DNA from: Dehalococcoidia bacterium
GTDB lineage: Bacteria > Chloroflexota > Dehalococcoidia > GIF9 > AB-539-J10
Direction: 5' to 3'
NCBI GenBank assembly: GCA_007129495.1
Contig: SKVJ01000024.1
Span: forward strand, 1-41,601
Length of the DNA: 41,601 nt
In this document: piece after piece, positions 25,124 to 34,907 of the stretch
Position numbering within the stretch: position 1 is the first letter of the stretch
How the letters are laid out: every line of letters begins with the position of its first letter
The notes under the pieces: model-generated
Told to the model about the DNA's origin: nothing
What the model saw: only the letters and a program-made list of their open reading frames with translations
Database searches by the model: none
Translations under genes and position numbers: made by a program

Positions 25124-25771
25124 ATGAGCCGAAACGTGAAAATCGTCCCGGCGATCCTCACGGACAATACACTGGAGTTGAACCGTATGGTCGGCGTTGG
25201 CAACGAGTGCGCACCCCTCGTGCAAATGGATATTATGGATGGTCTGTTCGTGCCCTCCCGCAGTGTCGGTATGGACGATCTTGGCAAGGCAGACATCCGG
25301 TTCAAGTGGGAAGCTCACCTGATGGTTGCACATCCCCTTCGATACCTTGAGACCTTACGAGAGATTGGTGCTGCACGGATTATCTTCCACATTGAGTCCG
25401 AGGACAACGCAGGCTGTGTCATTTCCGGCGCACGCTCACTCGGCATGGGGGTTGGTGTAGCAGTGAATCCTCCCACTCGCGTGGCGGATGTCGCTTCTCT
25501 TCTCGGGAGAATTGATAGCGTGCTGCTGATGACTGTATATCCCGGATACTATGGAGCACCGTTCGTGCCTGAGGTCATGTCAAAGGTCGGGCAGGTTCGG
25601 GAGGCCCATCCTGAGGTTCAGATTGCGGTCGACGGAGGCATCAACGAGTCGAATCTGGTGGAAGTCGCAAGGCATGGCGTCGACACAATCTGCATCGGAA
25701 GTGCCATATTCCGGAGTGCCAATCCCGCCGCCAGCTATTGCCGGTTCGTCAGCCTCGCGCGCCAGGCCTAG
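25124..25771 (+). CDS. Ribulose-phosphate 3-epimerase family protein (atypical)
   Basis: 215 aa TIM barrel of the RPE family. Motifs run in the expected order: IVPAILTDNTLELNRMV, VQMDIMDGLFVPSRSVGMDD, WEAHLMVAHPLRYLE, IIFHIESEDN, VGVAVNPPTRV, VLLMTVYPGYYGAPFVPEVM, IAVDGGINESN and CIGSAIF. Classical RPE has an active-site Ser (APSIL), here replaced by Ala in VPAIL, and a metal-binding His in HIDVMDG, here Gln in QMDIMDG. The second catalytic Asp (VDGGI), the Asp of MDIMDG and the later His (AHLM) remain. It may be a true RPE with changed metal use or act on another ketose phosphate. The start ATG 25124 has no clear SD; an upstream in-frame TTG at 25073 is less likely. It converges on the tkt-rpiB-pgi operon. 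Confidence 0.85.
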   Translation: MSRNVKIVPAILTDNTLELNRMVGVGNECAPLVQMDIMDGLFVPSRSVGMDDLGKADIRFKWEAHLMVAHPLRYLETLREIGAARIIFHIESEDNAGCVISGARSLGMGVGVAVNPPTRVADVASLLGRIDSVLLMTVYPGYYGAPFVPEVMSKVGQVREAHPEVQIAVDGGINESNLVEVARHGVDTICIGSAIFRSANPAASYCRFVSLARQA

Positions 25772-25841
25772 CGTGTTCTGTGTTTCACCTCATCGACAAT
25801 GCCCGTCAGTCGTGTTCCGGCCTGTACACAGCAGTGTGCGC

Positions 25842-27479
25842 TTACGCGATGTGCTTGAGGGCCTGCGCAAGTAGTGCCGGGTCCTCATCGTCGAGGACGA
25901 TTCTTGCTACACGCCGGTTAAGGCTCTGCAACGCATGCAGATCTCCAAGCGCCTGGCCGTCCGCCACGACGCCAAAGGAGTAGTTTGTGCCTGGAATGGA
26001 CACATCATTCTTATGTGCGCAAACAATCTGCAGCAGGATGCATCGGTTCGGCCCACCCTTGTGAAGCTGACCTGTTGAATGCAGGAATCTCGGTCCGTAC
26101 CCCAGTGTTGTCGCGATGCCCCCCAGGTTCTCACTGACTCTTCGGCGGAATGAGTCAAATACTTCATCCAATTCAGGGGTCTGCCGTAAGTAGGCCATGA
26201 TACCCACGTAGTCAGGAGGCGCGGCCGCGTGCAGCAGTTCTTCAGCGACGACCAGGCCTTGGATGGCGGGGAACTGCCGGTGTGTTTCATAGTGCTGGAG
26301 CATTTCAGTGCTTGCGTCTTTCGCTCTCTGAACATCCGGCTGGTCGAATGGATTGATGCCGAGCAGTGCTCCCACAGCAGCCGTTGCATATTCCCAGCGG
26401 TAGAACTCGTTGCCGAGATCGTATGCATTGCCGATCTCGAGGACTGTGCAGGGATGTCCCGACTGCGTCAGTGCGAGAGCATGCTCATCGATATCAGTAC
26501 ATTGATCTCCCCTCAACCGGATGTAGACAAAAGCCCTGTCACTTGAGTAGGCAGTTGGTGGCAGCAAGGGTTCGTCGGTCACAGGCACAATGCCCTTGCC
26601 TTCCTTGCCCGTGCTCTCTGCGATGAGCTGTTCGGCCCACAGACCGAAACTCTTCAGTCGTGGGGATGTGAGGATGGTGAGTTTGTCTCGACCACTGCGT
26701 GCGCAGCCTGCGACATAGGAGCCCAACCAGGCGCCCGGATTCTCGATGGTGTGTATGGTGGCACAGCGCTTCTGCATGACATGCGCGTGTTCGAGTAGTT
26801 GTGTGGGGTCGAGTCCCAGTAGAACGCCTGGAACAAGGCCGAACAGCGACAGAACGGAGAAACGGCCTCCGATGTCACTCGGATTCAGAAATACATTCCG
26901 GAAACCGCGCTCGCGGGCCAGCCTCTCGAGAGAAGAGCCGGCGTCAGTAATGGCAACGAACTGCACACCTGCGCCGCTGCCTGTTTGTCTGACCGCTTCG
27001 TGCCAGAAATGGTCGTAGAGCAGGTTGGGCTCGAGGGTGCCGCCTGACTTCGATGCAACTACGAACAGTGTCTGCTCCACGTCAATGCTGGTGGTGAGGG
27101 CTCTGACCGCGCTGGGCACGGTGGAGTCAAGAACGTGCAGTTTGGGATAGCCGGCTGTTGTTTCGCTGACCCGGTTGAGGACCTCGGCGCCCAGGCTACT
27201 GCCGCCCATACCGATGAGGACTACGTTCTTGAAGCCGTGAAGCCTCACCTGTTCGGCGAATGACGACAGAGTGTCTCGATGGGGCATCATCGTTTCGTAA
27301 ACATGGAGCCAGCCGAGGCGTTGCCGGATCTCATTCGCATCTCCAGGCCAGAGAGTGGCGTCGTGCTCATGGATGCGCTCGCTGAATTTTTGAGACTGCA
27401 GTTCTACAAGGCACTGGTCCAGGGCACATGCAACCTCAAGCGGCAAGTTCTGAGGAAAAAGATCACTCATTGTCATCAT
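25842..27479 (-). CDS. pgi: Glucose-6-phosphate isomerase
   Basis: 545 aa. It interconverts glucose-6-phosphate and fructose-6-phosphate. The two SIS-type domains are visible: NVVLIGMGGSSLGAEVL (sugar-phosphate loop, about residue 92), VVASKSGGTLEPNLLYDHF, LNPSDIGGRFSVLSLFGLVP, TGKEGKGIVPV with the general Glu/Lys region, NPFDQPDVQRAKD, and GPRFLHSTGQLHKGGPN at the C-terminus. This sequence flavour is that of the PGI half of transaldolase-PGI fusions, but no transaldolase part is present, so it is a stand-alone enzyme. The start overlaps the rpiB stop by 17 nt. Three ATGs (27479, 27476, 27470) follow a GAGGAGG SD and the exact one is uncertain. It is the last gene of the clpB'-tkt-rpiB-pgi run. 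Confidence 0.93.
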   Translation of the reverse strand: MMTMSDLFPQNLPLEVACALDQCLVELQSQKFSERIHEHDATLWPGDANEIRQRLGWLHVYETMMPHRDTLSSFAEQVRLHGFKNVVLIGMGGSSLGAEVLNRVSETTAGYPKLHVLDSTVPSAVRALTTSIDVEQTLFVVASKSGGTLEPNLLYDHFWHEAVRQTGSGAGVQFVAITDAGSSLERLARERGFRNVFLNPSDIGGRFSVLSLFGLVPGVLLGLDPTQLLEHAHVMQKRCATIHTIENPGAWLGSYVAGCARSGRDKLTILTSPRLKSFGLWAEQLIAESTGKEGKGIVPVTDEPLLPPTAYSSDRAFVYIRLRGDQCTDIDEHALALTQSGHPCTVLEIGNAYDLGNEFYRWEYATAAVGALLGINPFDQPDVQRAKDASTEMLQHYETHRQFPAIQGLVVAEELLHAAAPPDYVGIMAYLRQTPELDEVFDSFRRRVSENLGGIATTLGYGPRFLHSTGQLHKGGPNRCILLQIVCAHKNDVSIPGTNYSFGVVADGQALGDLHALQSLNRRVARIVLDDEDPALLAQALKHIA

Positions 27480-28011
27480 CCGCCTCCTCGAGGAGATCCT
27501 CTAATTCCTGTTCAGGTGGTTCCAGTTCAGGAGAGGCTGCGGCTTCAATCCGGCGTGACTGCGACTCCCTCTCCAGAGACAGCACCTTCTCCAACCGCCG
27601 TACGTGGCGCTCTTCGCCGGAGAAACGAGCCATGAGAAATGCGACCGCCAACTCGGTAGCGACTTCCACTCCTATGACCCGCGCACCAAGACAAAGCACG
27701 TTCTGGTCATCGTGCTCAACGCCCTGATGCGCCGAATAGGTATCGTGACAGACGGATGCGCGCACGCCTGGCATCTTATTTGCCGCAACACATGCGCCTA
27801 CTCCGCTTCCGCAGATGATAATGCCTCTATCGACCTCTCCCTCTGCTATCGCACGTCCTACCTGAACCACATAGTCAGGGTAGTCATCGTCCGCGTCGAA
27901 CTCGTGAGCTCCCTTGTCGACGAGGTCAAGACTGCCGGAAAGTCTCCTGATCAACTCCTGTTTCAGATCAAAGCCACCGTGGTCTGCCGCGATTGCCACG
28001 TGAAGTCTCAT
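27463..28011 (-). CDS. rpiB: Ribose-5-phosphate isomerase B with acidic C-terminal extension
   Basis: 182 aa; family members are usually about 150. It interconverts ribose-5-phosphate and ribulose-5-phosphate. The fold signature is HVAIAADHGGFDLKQELIRR at the N-terminus, DYPDYVVQVGRAIAEGEVDR, then GIIICGSGVGACVAANKMPG (catalytic Cys in ICGSG) and GVRASVCHDTYSAHQGVEHD, with VLCLGARVIG near residue 106. The last 35 or so residues are rich in Glu and Asp and end in EEADDDNE; the coding end overlaps the pgi start. ATG start 16 nt after the tkt stop. Confidence 0.93.
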   Translation of the reverse strand: MRLHVAIAADHGGFDLKQELIRRLSGSLDLVDKGAHEFDADDDYPDYVVQVGRAIAEGEVDRGIIICGSGVGACVAANKMPGVRASVCHDTYSAHQGVEHDDQNVLCLGARVIGVEVATELAVAFLMARFSGEERHVRRLEKVLSLERESQSRRIEAAASPELEPPEQELEDLLEEADDDNE

Positions 28012-28027
28012 AAATCTACTCCCTTCA

Positions 28028-30034
28028 TCAGATCAGTGAGGAGATCTCGTCGGCGATCCTCGCCGCCGTAAACCCGAAATTGCGCAAAATCTCGCCTCCA
28101 GGGGCTGACTTACCGAAGGAGTTAACACCTATTATCCTGCCCGTTGGCCCTACATAACGTTCCCATCCAAGTGAAATGCCGGCCTCGACAGATACTCGCA
28201 GTTGTATGTCTGGTGGTAACACCTTATCACGATACTCTTCTGGCTGTGCCTCGAAAAGCTCCCAGGATGGCATAGATATGACGCGAACGGCGATGTTTGC
28301 GTCCCAGAGATTGTGTGCCGCCTCCAAAGCTATGCTGACCTCAGAACCTGTTGCTATGACGATGGCATCGGGTGATCGGCCCGGCTCCCAGAGGATGTAT
28401 GCCCCCTTGGCCAGGTCTGAGGCAGGAGCACCCTTGCTCCTGTCCAAAAGCGGCACGTTCTGCCGCGTCAGTACCAATGCCGTAGGTCCCCGGCGGTTCG
28501 TTATCGCCGTGCGCCATGCCTCGATCGCCTCGGCTGCGTCGGCCGGTCGAATAACCGTCAATCCTGGGACTGAACGGAGGCCAAAGAGTTGTTCAACAGG
28601 TTGATGCGTGGGGCCATCTTCTCCGACCCCGATGGAATCGTGCGTGAAGACGAAGACAACGTGCAGTTGCATTAATGCCGTCAAACGTACCGATGGCCGC
28701 ATGTAGTCGTAGAACACAAGAAAAGTGGATCCGTATGGAATCGTGCCGCCATGGAGCGCCAGTCCATTGCAGATGCCTGCCATTGCGTGCTCCCTTACGC
28801 CAAATCGGATATTTCGGCCGATGTATTCCGGGGAGGCGAAGTCCCTGGAATCCGCTATGCTAGTCTTTGTCGACGGCGCAAGGTCTGCGCTGCCACCTAT
28901 CAGGGCGGGAATACCAGCGGCGAGAGCATTCAGCGCATGGCCGGCTGTGGTGCGCGTCGCAGTGGGCGCCTCCGGAATGTTTACTCCTGCCAGGTGAGTC
29001 TCCCAGTCATCCGTCAATACGCCCGAGAGATCGCGCTGCATCTGTTGAGCCTCATCGGGGAACTCAGCGCGGTACGCGGCGAATCGCATGTTCCAGTCTT
29101 GTTGCCTGGAGCCACCACGCGATTCAGCCTGGCGGAAATAATTCAGCGCTTCCTGCGGTATTACGAATGGCTCATCATACGGCCATCCCAGTTGCTGCTT
29201 CGTCAGTCGGGTCTCGTCTTCGCCCAGTGGTTCACCATGTGCGGCACCGCTGTTTGCCTTGTTCGGGCTTCCATAGCCGATGATCGTGCGGCAGATGACG
29301 AGACTCGGCTGTGAAACGTCTGTCTTGGCTTTAGCGATAGCGCTCTCGACTTCTGACACAGAGAGTCCATCTATTGGACCTATGACCTGCCAGCCATAGG
29401 CCATGAAACGACCCGCTACGTCTTCCGTGAACGCAACGTCTGTGTTTCCTTCGATTGAGATGTTATTGGAATCATACAGCACTATGAGCCGACCAAGCTT
29501 GAGAGTGCCTGCCAGTGAGGCTGCCTCACTGGACAGCCCTTCCTGCATGTCACCATCAGACGCTATACAGAAGGTGTGATGATCGATAATCTCATGGCCC
29601 GGGCGGTTGTAGCGAGCCGCCATCCAGCGCTCAGCCATCGCCATGCCAACTGAGTTGGCGAAACCCTGACCTAAAGGACCGGTAGTAGTCTCCACTCCCG
29701 GTGTCAACTCGTGTTCCGGGTGGCCCGTTGCTTTACTGTCCCACTGTCTGAAACGCCGGATCTCGTCCAGGCTAAGGTCGTAACCCGTAAGGTGCAGGAG
29801 GGAGTACAGAAGCATAGAAGCATGGCCGGCAGAGAGTACGAATCGGTCACGGTCAGGCCAGGCGGGATCCTGCGGATTGTGCTTCAGGAATCGATCCCAA
29901 AGAACGTATGCCATCACGGCGGCACCCAACGGTGTGCCCGGATGCCCCGAACTCGCGGCCTCCACTGCGTCTATCGAGAGCGTTCGTATGGTATTGATGC
30001 ACAGATTGTCCAGATGGTCTTGGTTTGCCGTCAT
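28028..30034 (-). CDS. tkt: Transketolase
   Basis: 668 aa, full length. The thiamine-diphosphate enzyme of the non-oxidative pentose-phosphate pathway. N-terminal part: [20 protein letters not shown] and [20 protein letters not shown], then ThDP contacts [19 protein letters not shown] and the metal motif [20 protein letters not shown] ending near [10 protein letters not shown]. Middle part: [12 protein letters not shown] and [20 protein letters not shown], with the catalytic Glu in REHAM and [21 protein letters not shown]-terminal domain near [15 protein letters not shown]. Start ATG 30034 is chosen for its AAGGGAAG SD; in-frame ATGs at 30064 and 30049 have none. The gene begins 32 nt after the shortened clpB stop, so the two are probably cotranscribed. 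Confidence 0.95.
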   Translation of the reverse strand: MTANQDHLDNLCINTIRTLSIDAVEAASSGHPGTPLGAAVMAYVLWDRFLKHNPQDPAWPDRDRFVLSAGHASMLLYSLLHLTGYDLSLDEIRRFRQWDSKATGHPEHELTPGVETTTGPLGQGFANSVGMAMAERWMAARYNRPGHEIIDHHTFCIASDGDMQEGLSSEAASLAGTLKLGRLIVLYDSNNISIEGNTDVAFTEDVAGRFMAYGWQVIGPIDGLSVSEVESAIAKAKTDVSQPSLVICRTIIGYGSPNKANSGAAHGEPLGEDETRLTKQQLGWPYDEPFVIPQEALNYFRQAESRGGSRQQDWNMRFAAYRAEFPDEAQQMQRDLSGVLTDDWETHLAGVNIPEAPTATRTTAGHALNALAAGIPALIGGSADLAPSTKTSIADSRDFASPEYIGRNIRFGVREHAMAGICNGLALHGGTIPYGSTFLVFYDYMRPSVRLTALMQLHVVFVFTHDSIGVGEDGPTHQPVEQLFGLRSVPGLTVIRPADAAEAIEAWRTAITNRRGPTALVLTRQNVPLLDRSKGAPASDLAKGAYILWEPGRSPDAIVIATGSEVSIALEAAHNLWDANIAVRVISMPSWELFEAQPEEYRDKVLPPDIQLRVSVEAGISLGWERYVGPTGRIIGVNSFGKSAPGGEILRNFGFTAARIADEISSLI

Positions 30035-30066
30035 GTCACTTCCCTTCATGGCAGGTGTCTGCATAT

Positions 30067-31458
30067 CTATCGAGTAGTGTGATCATTCGCAACCGTCGTA
30101 TGGGGCGCTGGCTCGGCTGTCTGGTTTGTGACCTCAAATGCCAGTCCACCGTCGCGCGAGTCCACGAGGATGACGTCTCCATCGTGGAAGGCGCCCTCCA
30201 GGACCTTGACTGCCAGCGGGTCCAGAACAAGGCGCTGGATGGTGCGCTTCAGAGGGCGTGCGCCGTACGCAGCGTCGAAACCTTCACGTACGAGTGTGTC
30301 ACGTGCGTTATTACTAAGCGTCACGTCTATCCGTCGTTCCGCGAGTCGACGCTTCAGAGCGGTGAACTGAAGATCAACGATCGTGCGTATCTGTTCCTCT
30401 CCGAGCTTCCGGAAGACGATGATCTCATCGACCCGGTTGAGGAACTCGGGGCGGAAGTGCGCGCGGGGTGTTTCCATGACGTGCTCCCGCGCCTCCTCTT
30501 CCTGTCCCGGCTGCACATCGACGAGCCATTGACTGCCAAGATTGCTTGTCATGATGAGGACCGTGTTCTTTGAGTCGATTGTTCGCCCGTGTCCGTCAGT
30601 GAGGCGTCCGTCATCCAGTATCTGAAGCAACACGTTGAAGACGTCAGTATGGGCCTTCTCGATCTCGTCGAGCAGTACTACCGCGTAGGGACGTCGGCGT
30701 ACCGCCTCGGTGAGCTGTCCTCCCTCCTCAAATCCCACGTAGCCTGGGGGAGCTCCGATGAGTCGCGAGACCGTGTGCTTCTCCATGTACTCCGACATGT
30801 CGAGTCGGATCATCGACCGCTCGTCGTCAAACAAAAATTCGGCAAGGGCCCGTGCGAGCTCGGTCTTGCCGACACCGGTAGGGCCGAGGAAGATGAAGCT
30901 TCCGAGCGGCCGGTTGGGATCCTGCAGCCCGGGCCGTGCTCTTCGCATAGCGTTTGAGACTGCATGGATCGCCTCCTCCTGGCCAACCACTCTGTCTCTT
31001 AGGCGATCCTCCATCTTCAGCAGCTTCTCGATTTCCCCCTCCAGAAGCCGGCTGACAGGGATGCGAGTCCATCGAGCGACTACCTCGGCGATGTCCTGCT
31101 CGTCAACCTCCTCCTTCAGCAGCTGATCGGCCTTGCTTGCGGCGAGTTGCCCTTCCTTGTGCATGAGCTGACTCCCCAGCTCCACCAGCGTCCCGTATTT
31201 GAGTTGCGCCGCATGCTCCAGATCTCCCATCCTCTCCGATCCTTCGACGTCGATCTTCACCTGCTCCAGTTGCTCTTTCAGCTGCTGCAGAGCCTGTATC
31301 TCTTCCTTCTCACGCTGCCATCGGGCGCGCAGTTGAGTCGCCTCTTCACGCACGTCGGCAAGCTCCTTCTCCATGGTCGCAAGCCGCTCACGGGAAGCCT
31401 GGTCCTCTTCCTTCCTGAGCGCCTCGCGCGCCTTCTCTGTAAGACGATTGACGTTCAT
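30067..31458 (-). CDS. clpB: Shortened ClpB-type disaggregase lacking N domain and first AAA+ domain
   Basis: 463 aa, versus about 860 for ClpB. Residues 1-14 ([14 protein letters not shown]) match the ClpB N-terminus. The next residues ([20 protein letters not shown]) match the inside of the ClpB middle coiled coil, so N domain, NBD1 and the first coil are missing. The rest of the middle domain follows ([34 protein letters not shown]), then [20 protein letters not shown] and a complete second AAA+ domain: [17 protein letters not shown] (Walker A), [20 protein letters not shown] (Walker B), [12 protein letters not shown], and [13 protein letters not shown]. There is no IGF ClpP loop, as in ClpB. 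The frame is intact and an AAGGGACAGG SD precedes ATG 31458. The product could be a natural variant, a regulator of full ClpB, or a deletion or assembly error. Confidence 0.9.
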   Translation of the reverse strand: MNVNRLTEKAREALRKEEDQASRERLATMEKELADVREEATQLRARWQREKEEIQALQQLKEQLEQVKIDVEGSERMGDLEHAAQLKYGTLVELGSQLMHKEGQLAASKADQLLKEEVDEQDIAEVVARWTRIPVSRLLEGEIEKLLKMEDRLRDRVVGQEEAIHAVSNAMRRARPGLQDPNRPLGSFIFLGPTGVGKTELARALAEFLFDDERSMIRLDMSEYMEKHTVSRLIGAPPGYVGFEEGGQLTEAVRRRPYAVVLLDEIEKAHTDVFNVLLQILDDGRLTDGHGRTIDSKNTVLIMTSNLGSQWLVDVQPGQEEEAREHVMETPRAHFRPEFLNRVDEIIVFRKLGEEQIRTIVDLQFTALKRRLAERRIDVTLSNNARDTLVREGFDAAYGARPLKRTIQRLVLDPLAVKVLEGAFHDGDVILVDSRDGGLAFEVTNQTAEPAPHTTVANDHTTR

Positions 31459-31609
31459 AGCCTGTCCCTTGCATGCTGCCGGAGTTAATAACGGCGAATC
31501 ATTCTAGCACTCCCTCATGGCTGTGCGCAGCATCACATGTTTGTTGTGAAACGATCCGGGTCGTCAGTCCCATCCAGTGTTGGCAGCGCGACGGTGAACG
31601 CGTTCGGAC

Positions 31610-31638
31610 TTCCCATTTCACGTACGTTGGGCTAAAAT
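31610..31638 (+). promoter_or_regulatory. leuS promoter
   Basis: TTCCCA (31610-31615, four of six -35 matches), a 17-nt spacer and TAAAAT (31633-31638). The leuS ATG follows after 8 nt without an SD, so a leaderless transcript is predicted. Confidence 0.5.
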
Positions 31639-31646
31639 CCTGAGTC

Positions 31647-34097
31647 ATGACCAACAATTACGATCCCCGGGCTATTGAGAAGAAGTGGCAGGACAGGTGG
31701 GAAAATGACCACCTCTATGAGGTGATTGAAGATCCAGGTGCGACCAAGTATTACGCACTCACCATGTTTCCATATCCCTCGGGAGAACTGCATATCGGTC
31801 ACTGGTACGCTATGGCTCCGTCCGATGTGCGCGCTCGTTACAAGCGAATGCAGGGATACAACGTATTGCATCCGATGGGTTTCGATGCATTCGGCTTGCC
31901 CGCGGAGAATGCTGCAATCAAGCATGGCATTCATCCTTATACCTGGACGATGGGCAACATTGAAAGGATGCGTGCCCAGTTGCGGACTATGGGCTGTATT
32001 TACGATTGGAGTAGAGAGGTGGTGAGTTGTCAGCCCGACTACTATACGTGGACCGAATGGTTCTTTCTGAAACTCTATGAAGCTGGCCTGGCGTACCGAG
32101 GAACCGCGCCGGTCAACTGGTGTCCTCAATGTCAGACGGTATTGGCCAACGAGCAGGTTGTTGGTGAAGGTGAGTGCGAAAGGTGCGGTGCGATAGTCAC
32201 CAAGCGAGACATGGAGCAATGGTTCTTCCGCATAACCAGTTATGCGGAAGAGTTACTTGACTTCAGCAAAGTCGACTGGCCTGAACGCATCAAAGCGATA
32301 CAGACGAACTGGATTGGTCGCAGCGAAGGGGCCGAGATTTCATTTGGGCTGAATCATCCCGGAGTAGAAGAGAAAGAGATTCGCGTGTTCACTACGCGGC
32401 CCGACACCGTGTTCGGTGTCACATACTTTCTTCTGTCCCCTGAGCATCAGCTCGTGCCGAAGCTCACCACTGCTGACCGTAAGACCGAGGTTGAAGATTA
32501 CGTGCTTTGGTGTCGGCGTCAGGCTGATTATGAAAGGACCGCGCTTGGACGTGAGAAGAGCGGAGTCTTTCTCGGCAGTTACGTGATCAATCGATTCAAC
32601 AAAGAGTGTGTGCCGATCTGGATCACAGACTACGTGCTCTCGTCCTATGGGACGGGTGCTGTTATGGGAGTTCCTGCCCATGATGAACGCGATTTCGAGT
32701 TTGCTAAGAAGTTCGATCTGCCTATCAGGCCCGTCATCGCTCCACAGGATTGGGATGGCACACCATTTGAGGAAGCGTACCTTGGTGATGGCAATTTAGT
32801 GAACTCGGGCGAGTTCAATGGCCTGCCGGCGGAAGAAGGATTTAAGGCGATCTGTCAGAAGCTTGAGCGCGAAGGTTGGGGCAAGGCCGCTCGGGCATAT
32901 CGCATCCGTGACTGGCTCATCTCCCGGCAGCGCTATTGGGGTGCACCAATTCCGATAGTCTATTGTGGACAGTGCGGCATAGTTCCGGTACCGGAGGAGG
33001 ATTTGCCGGTACTGCTTCCTCCTGATGCGGAGTTCAGGCCGACGGGGGAGTCGCCGTTGAAGTACTGCGATTCATTTGTCAACACCACCTGTCCCAAGTG
33101 TAGTGGGCGGGGAAAACGTGAGACGGATACCATGGATACGTTCATGTGCTCCAACTGGTACTTCCTGCGCTATACAAGCCCCGGGGTTGACTATGGACCA
33201 TACGATAATTCGAAGCTCAACTACTGGATGCCGGTCGACCTCTATACCGGCGGCGCTGAACACGCGGTACTGCACCTGATGTACTCGCGGTTCTTCATCA
33301 AGGCACTCCGAGACATTGGATTACTTGAGTTCGATGAGCCTTTCACAAGGCTCTACAACCAGGGCACTATCAGCTACGGTGGCGGCAAGATGAGCAAGTC
33401 GAAAGGCAACGTTGTCTCCCCAGATGTCTACGTTTCGAAGCTTGGTGCGGATGCAGTTCGCACGTATTTGATGTTTGTGGGTCCGTGGAACTTGGGAGGC
33501 GAATGGAGTGACAGTGGTATTGTTGGTCTCAGCCGATGGCTGAATCGCGTGTGGTCCTTATATGATCGGGACTACCAGTGCCGACTGGTGGACACGGCAA
33601 CTGACAGCCAGGTTCGGCACATGACGCACAAGACCATAAGAGCAGTGACATTCGACCTTGAGGAATTCCGTTTCAATACTATGCTCGCACGATTGATGGA
33701 GTTCACTAATGTACTTGGTCCCGTTCAGGAGAGTGCGAATGTGTCCGCCGAGACATGGGAAGAGGCGTTGAAAATGCTCCTCCTGTTGCTCGCTCCCAGT
33801 GCTCCCCACATCAGCGAGGAGCTCTGGGTACGGCGCGGATATCCCTACAGCATACACAATCAAATGTGGCCGTCATTCGATGAAAGACTCGCAGAAGAGG
33901 ACGAGGTAACTGTGGCAGTCCAGGTGAATGGTAAACTGCGGGATAAGCTTGTTGTTCCCGCCGGTATTTCTGAAGAAGCAGTCAGAACGCTTGCGCTCGC
34001 AAGCGAAAGGGTACGGGCGCACCTCGATGGTCGAGTAGTGAAGAAGGTAATCTACGTGCCCGGCCGCATCGTGAATATCGTTGTCGCGCCGGAGTAG
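31647..34097 (+). CDS. leuS: Leucine--tRNA ligase
   Basis: 816 aa, full-length class Ia synthetase. Nucleotide-binding HIGH is in YPSGELHIGHWYAM (about residue 50), and KMSKS in GGGKMSKSKGNVVSPDVY (about residue 580). The zinc-like Cys cluster CPQCQTVLANEQ...CERC follows the first half of the Rossmann fold. The CP1 editing domain has VFTTRPDTVFGVTYFLLSPE and YGTGAVMGVPAHDERDFEFA, the latter with the conserved Asp that anchors the amino group of mischarged amino acids. WLISRQRYWGAPIPIVYC and the C-terminal anticodon-binding helices complete it. The start is ATG with no SD, 8 nt after a TAAAAT -10. proC follows after 10 bp. Confidence 0.97.
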   Translation: MTNNYDPRAIEKKWQDRWENDHLYEVIEDPGATKYYALTMFPYPSGELHIGHWYAMAPSDVRARYKRMQGYNVLHPMGFDAFGLPAENAAIKHGIHPYTWTMGNIERMRAQLRTMGCIYDWSREVVSCQPDYYTWTEWFFLKLYEAGLAYRGTAPVNWCPQCQTVLANEQVVGEGECERCGAIVTKRDMEQWFFRITSYAEELLDFSKVDWPERIKAIQTNWIGRSEGAEISFGLNHPGVEEKEIRVFTTRPDTVFGVTYFLLSPEHQLVPKLTTADRKTEVEDYVLWCRRQADYERTALGREKSGVFLGSYVINRFNKECVPIWITDYVLSSYGTGAVMGVPAHDERDFEFAKKFDLPIRPVIAPQDWDGTPFEEAYLGDGNLVNSGEFNGLPAEEGFKAICQKLEREGWGKAARAYRIRDWLISRQRYWGAPIPIVYCGQCGIVPVPEEDLPVLLPPDAEFRPTGESPLKYCDSFVNTTCPKCSGRGKRETDTMDTFMCSNWYFLRYTSPGVDYGPYDNSKLNYWMPVDLYTGGAEHAVLHLMYSRFFIKALRDIGLLEFDEPFTRLYNQGTISYGGGKMSKSKGNVVSPDVYVSKLGADAVRTYLMFVGPWNLGGEWSDSGIVGLSRWLNRVWSLYDRDYQCRLVDTATDSQVRHMTHKTIRAVTFDLEEFRFNTMLARLMEFTNVLGPVQESANVSAETWEEALKMLLLLLAPSAPHISEELWVRRGYPYSIHNQMWPSFDERLAEEDEVTVAVQVNGKLRDKLVVPAGISEEAVRTLALASERVRAHLDGRVVKKVIYVPGRIVNIVVAPE

Positions 34098-34107
34098 AAG
34101 AGGTGAC

Positions 34108-34899
34108 ATGAATCTGACATTTGTGGGCGGCGGAATCATGGCTGAGGCCATGATTCAACGACTGGTTACCAGCAGTATTGTCTCGTGTGAACTGGTCAAT
34201 GTGGTCGACCCGTCGTTTGCACGTCGCGAGCTACTGGGCACGCGGTATGGTATCGCTGTTCATGCAGATCCGTCGTCGTGTATTCGTGGAGCCGATGTTG
34301 TGATCCTTGCGGTGAAACCTCAGGAACTTGGAACAGTGGCCTCTCAAGTCGGAGAATTGCAGCCGGACCAGGTGCTCCTGTCCATCCTGGCGGGGGTCAA
34401 GTTGGAGCGGCTGGTGCAACATTTCGCCCATCACCTGGTGGTGCGGGCAATGCCGAACACGCCTGCTCAGATAGGCAGGGGCATGACCGTATGGACCGCC
34501 ACGGCCGAGGTTGGGCAGGTTCATGTGGAAAAGGTACGGGCCATACTTGCTGCTCTTGGAGATGAGTTCTACGTTCCTGAGGAGAAGTACGTGGATATGG
34601 CGTCAGCACTCAGTGGGAGTGGACCGGCATACGTGTTCCTGTTCCTGGAAGCCCTGATGGATGGAGCAGTTGCTATTGGGATGCCGCGTCCTATGGCCAG
34701 AAGACTCGCAGTACAGACGGTGCTTGGATCGACAGAGTATCTGCTCGAATCCGAGAAGCACCCAGCCGAGTTACGTAATATGGTGACTTCCCCTGGGGGG
34801 ACAACGGCGGCTGCCCTCCATACTCTTGAGAAGGGCAGCCTGAGAGCTTTGGTGTCGGAAGCGATTGCTGCTGCTTATGCCAGGTCGAAGGTACTCTAG
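34108..34899 (+). CDS. proC: Pyrroline-5-carboxylate reductase
   Basis: 263 aa. It reduces pyrroline-5-carboxylate to proline with NAD(P)H. The Rossmann motif is FVGGGIMAEAMIQRL at the N-terminus. ADVVILAVKPQ (the conserved VKP), LLSILAGVKLERL and VVRAMPNTPAQIGRGMTV follow. The C-terminal dimerisation and substrate region carries ALSGSGPAYVFLFLEALMDG and LRNMVTSPGGTTAAALHTLE, the P5C reductase signature. ATG 34108 has a GAAGAGGTGAC SD. It is separated from the convergent ferredoxin gene by only 8 bp. Confidence 0.96.
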   Translation: MNLTFVGGGIMAEAMIQRLVTSSIVSCELVNVVDPSFARRELLGTRYGIAVHADPSSCIRGADVVILAVKPQELGTVASQVGELQPDQVLLSILAGVKLERLVQHFAHHLVVRAMPNTPAQIGRGMTVWTATAEVGQVHVEKVRAILAALGDEFYVPEEKYVDMASALSGSGPAYVFLFLEALMDGAVAIGMPRPMARRLAVQTVLGSTEYLLESEKHPAELRNMVTSPGGTTAAALHTLEKGSLRALVSEAIAAAYARSKVL

Positions 34900-34907
34900 C
34901 ACCCCCG

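Noticed and set aside
31500-31545. A CIRCE-like half site (GAGTGCTA on the minus strand) before the shortened clpB
   Set aside because: The other half is not present at the required 9-bp spacing, and no hrcA gene is in the window.
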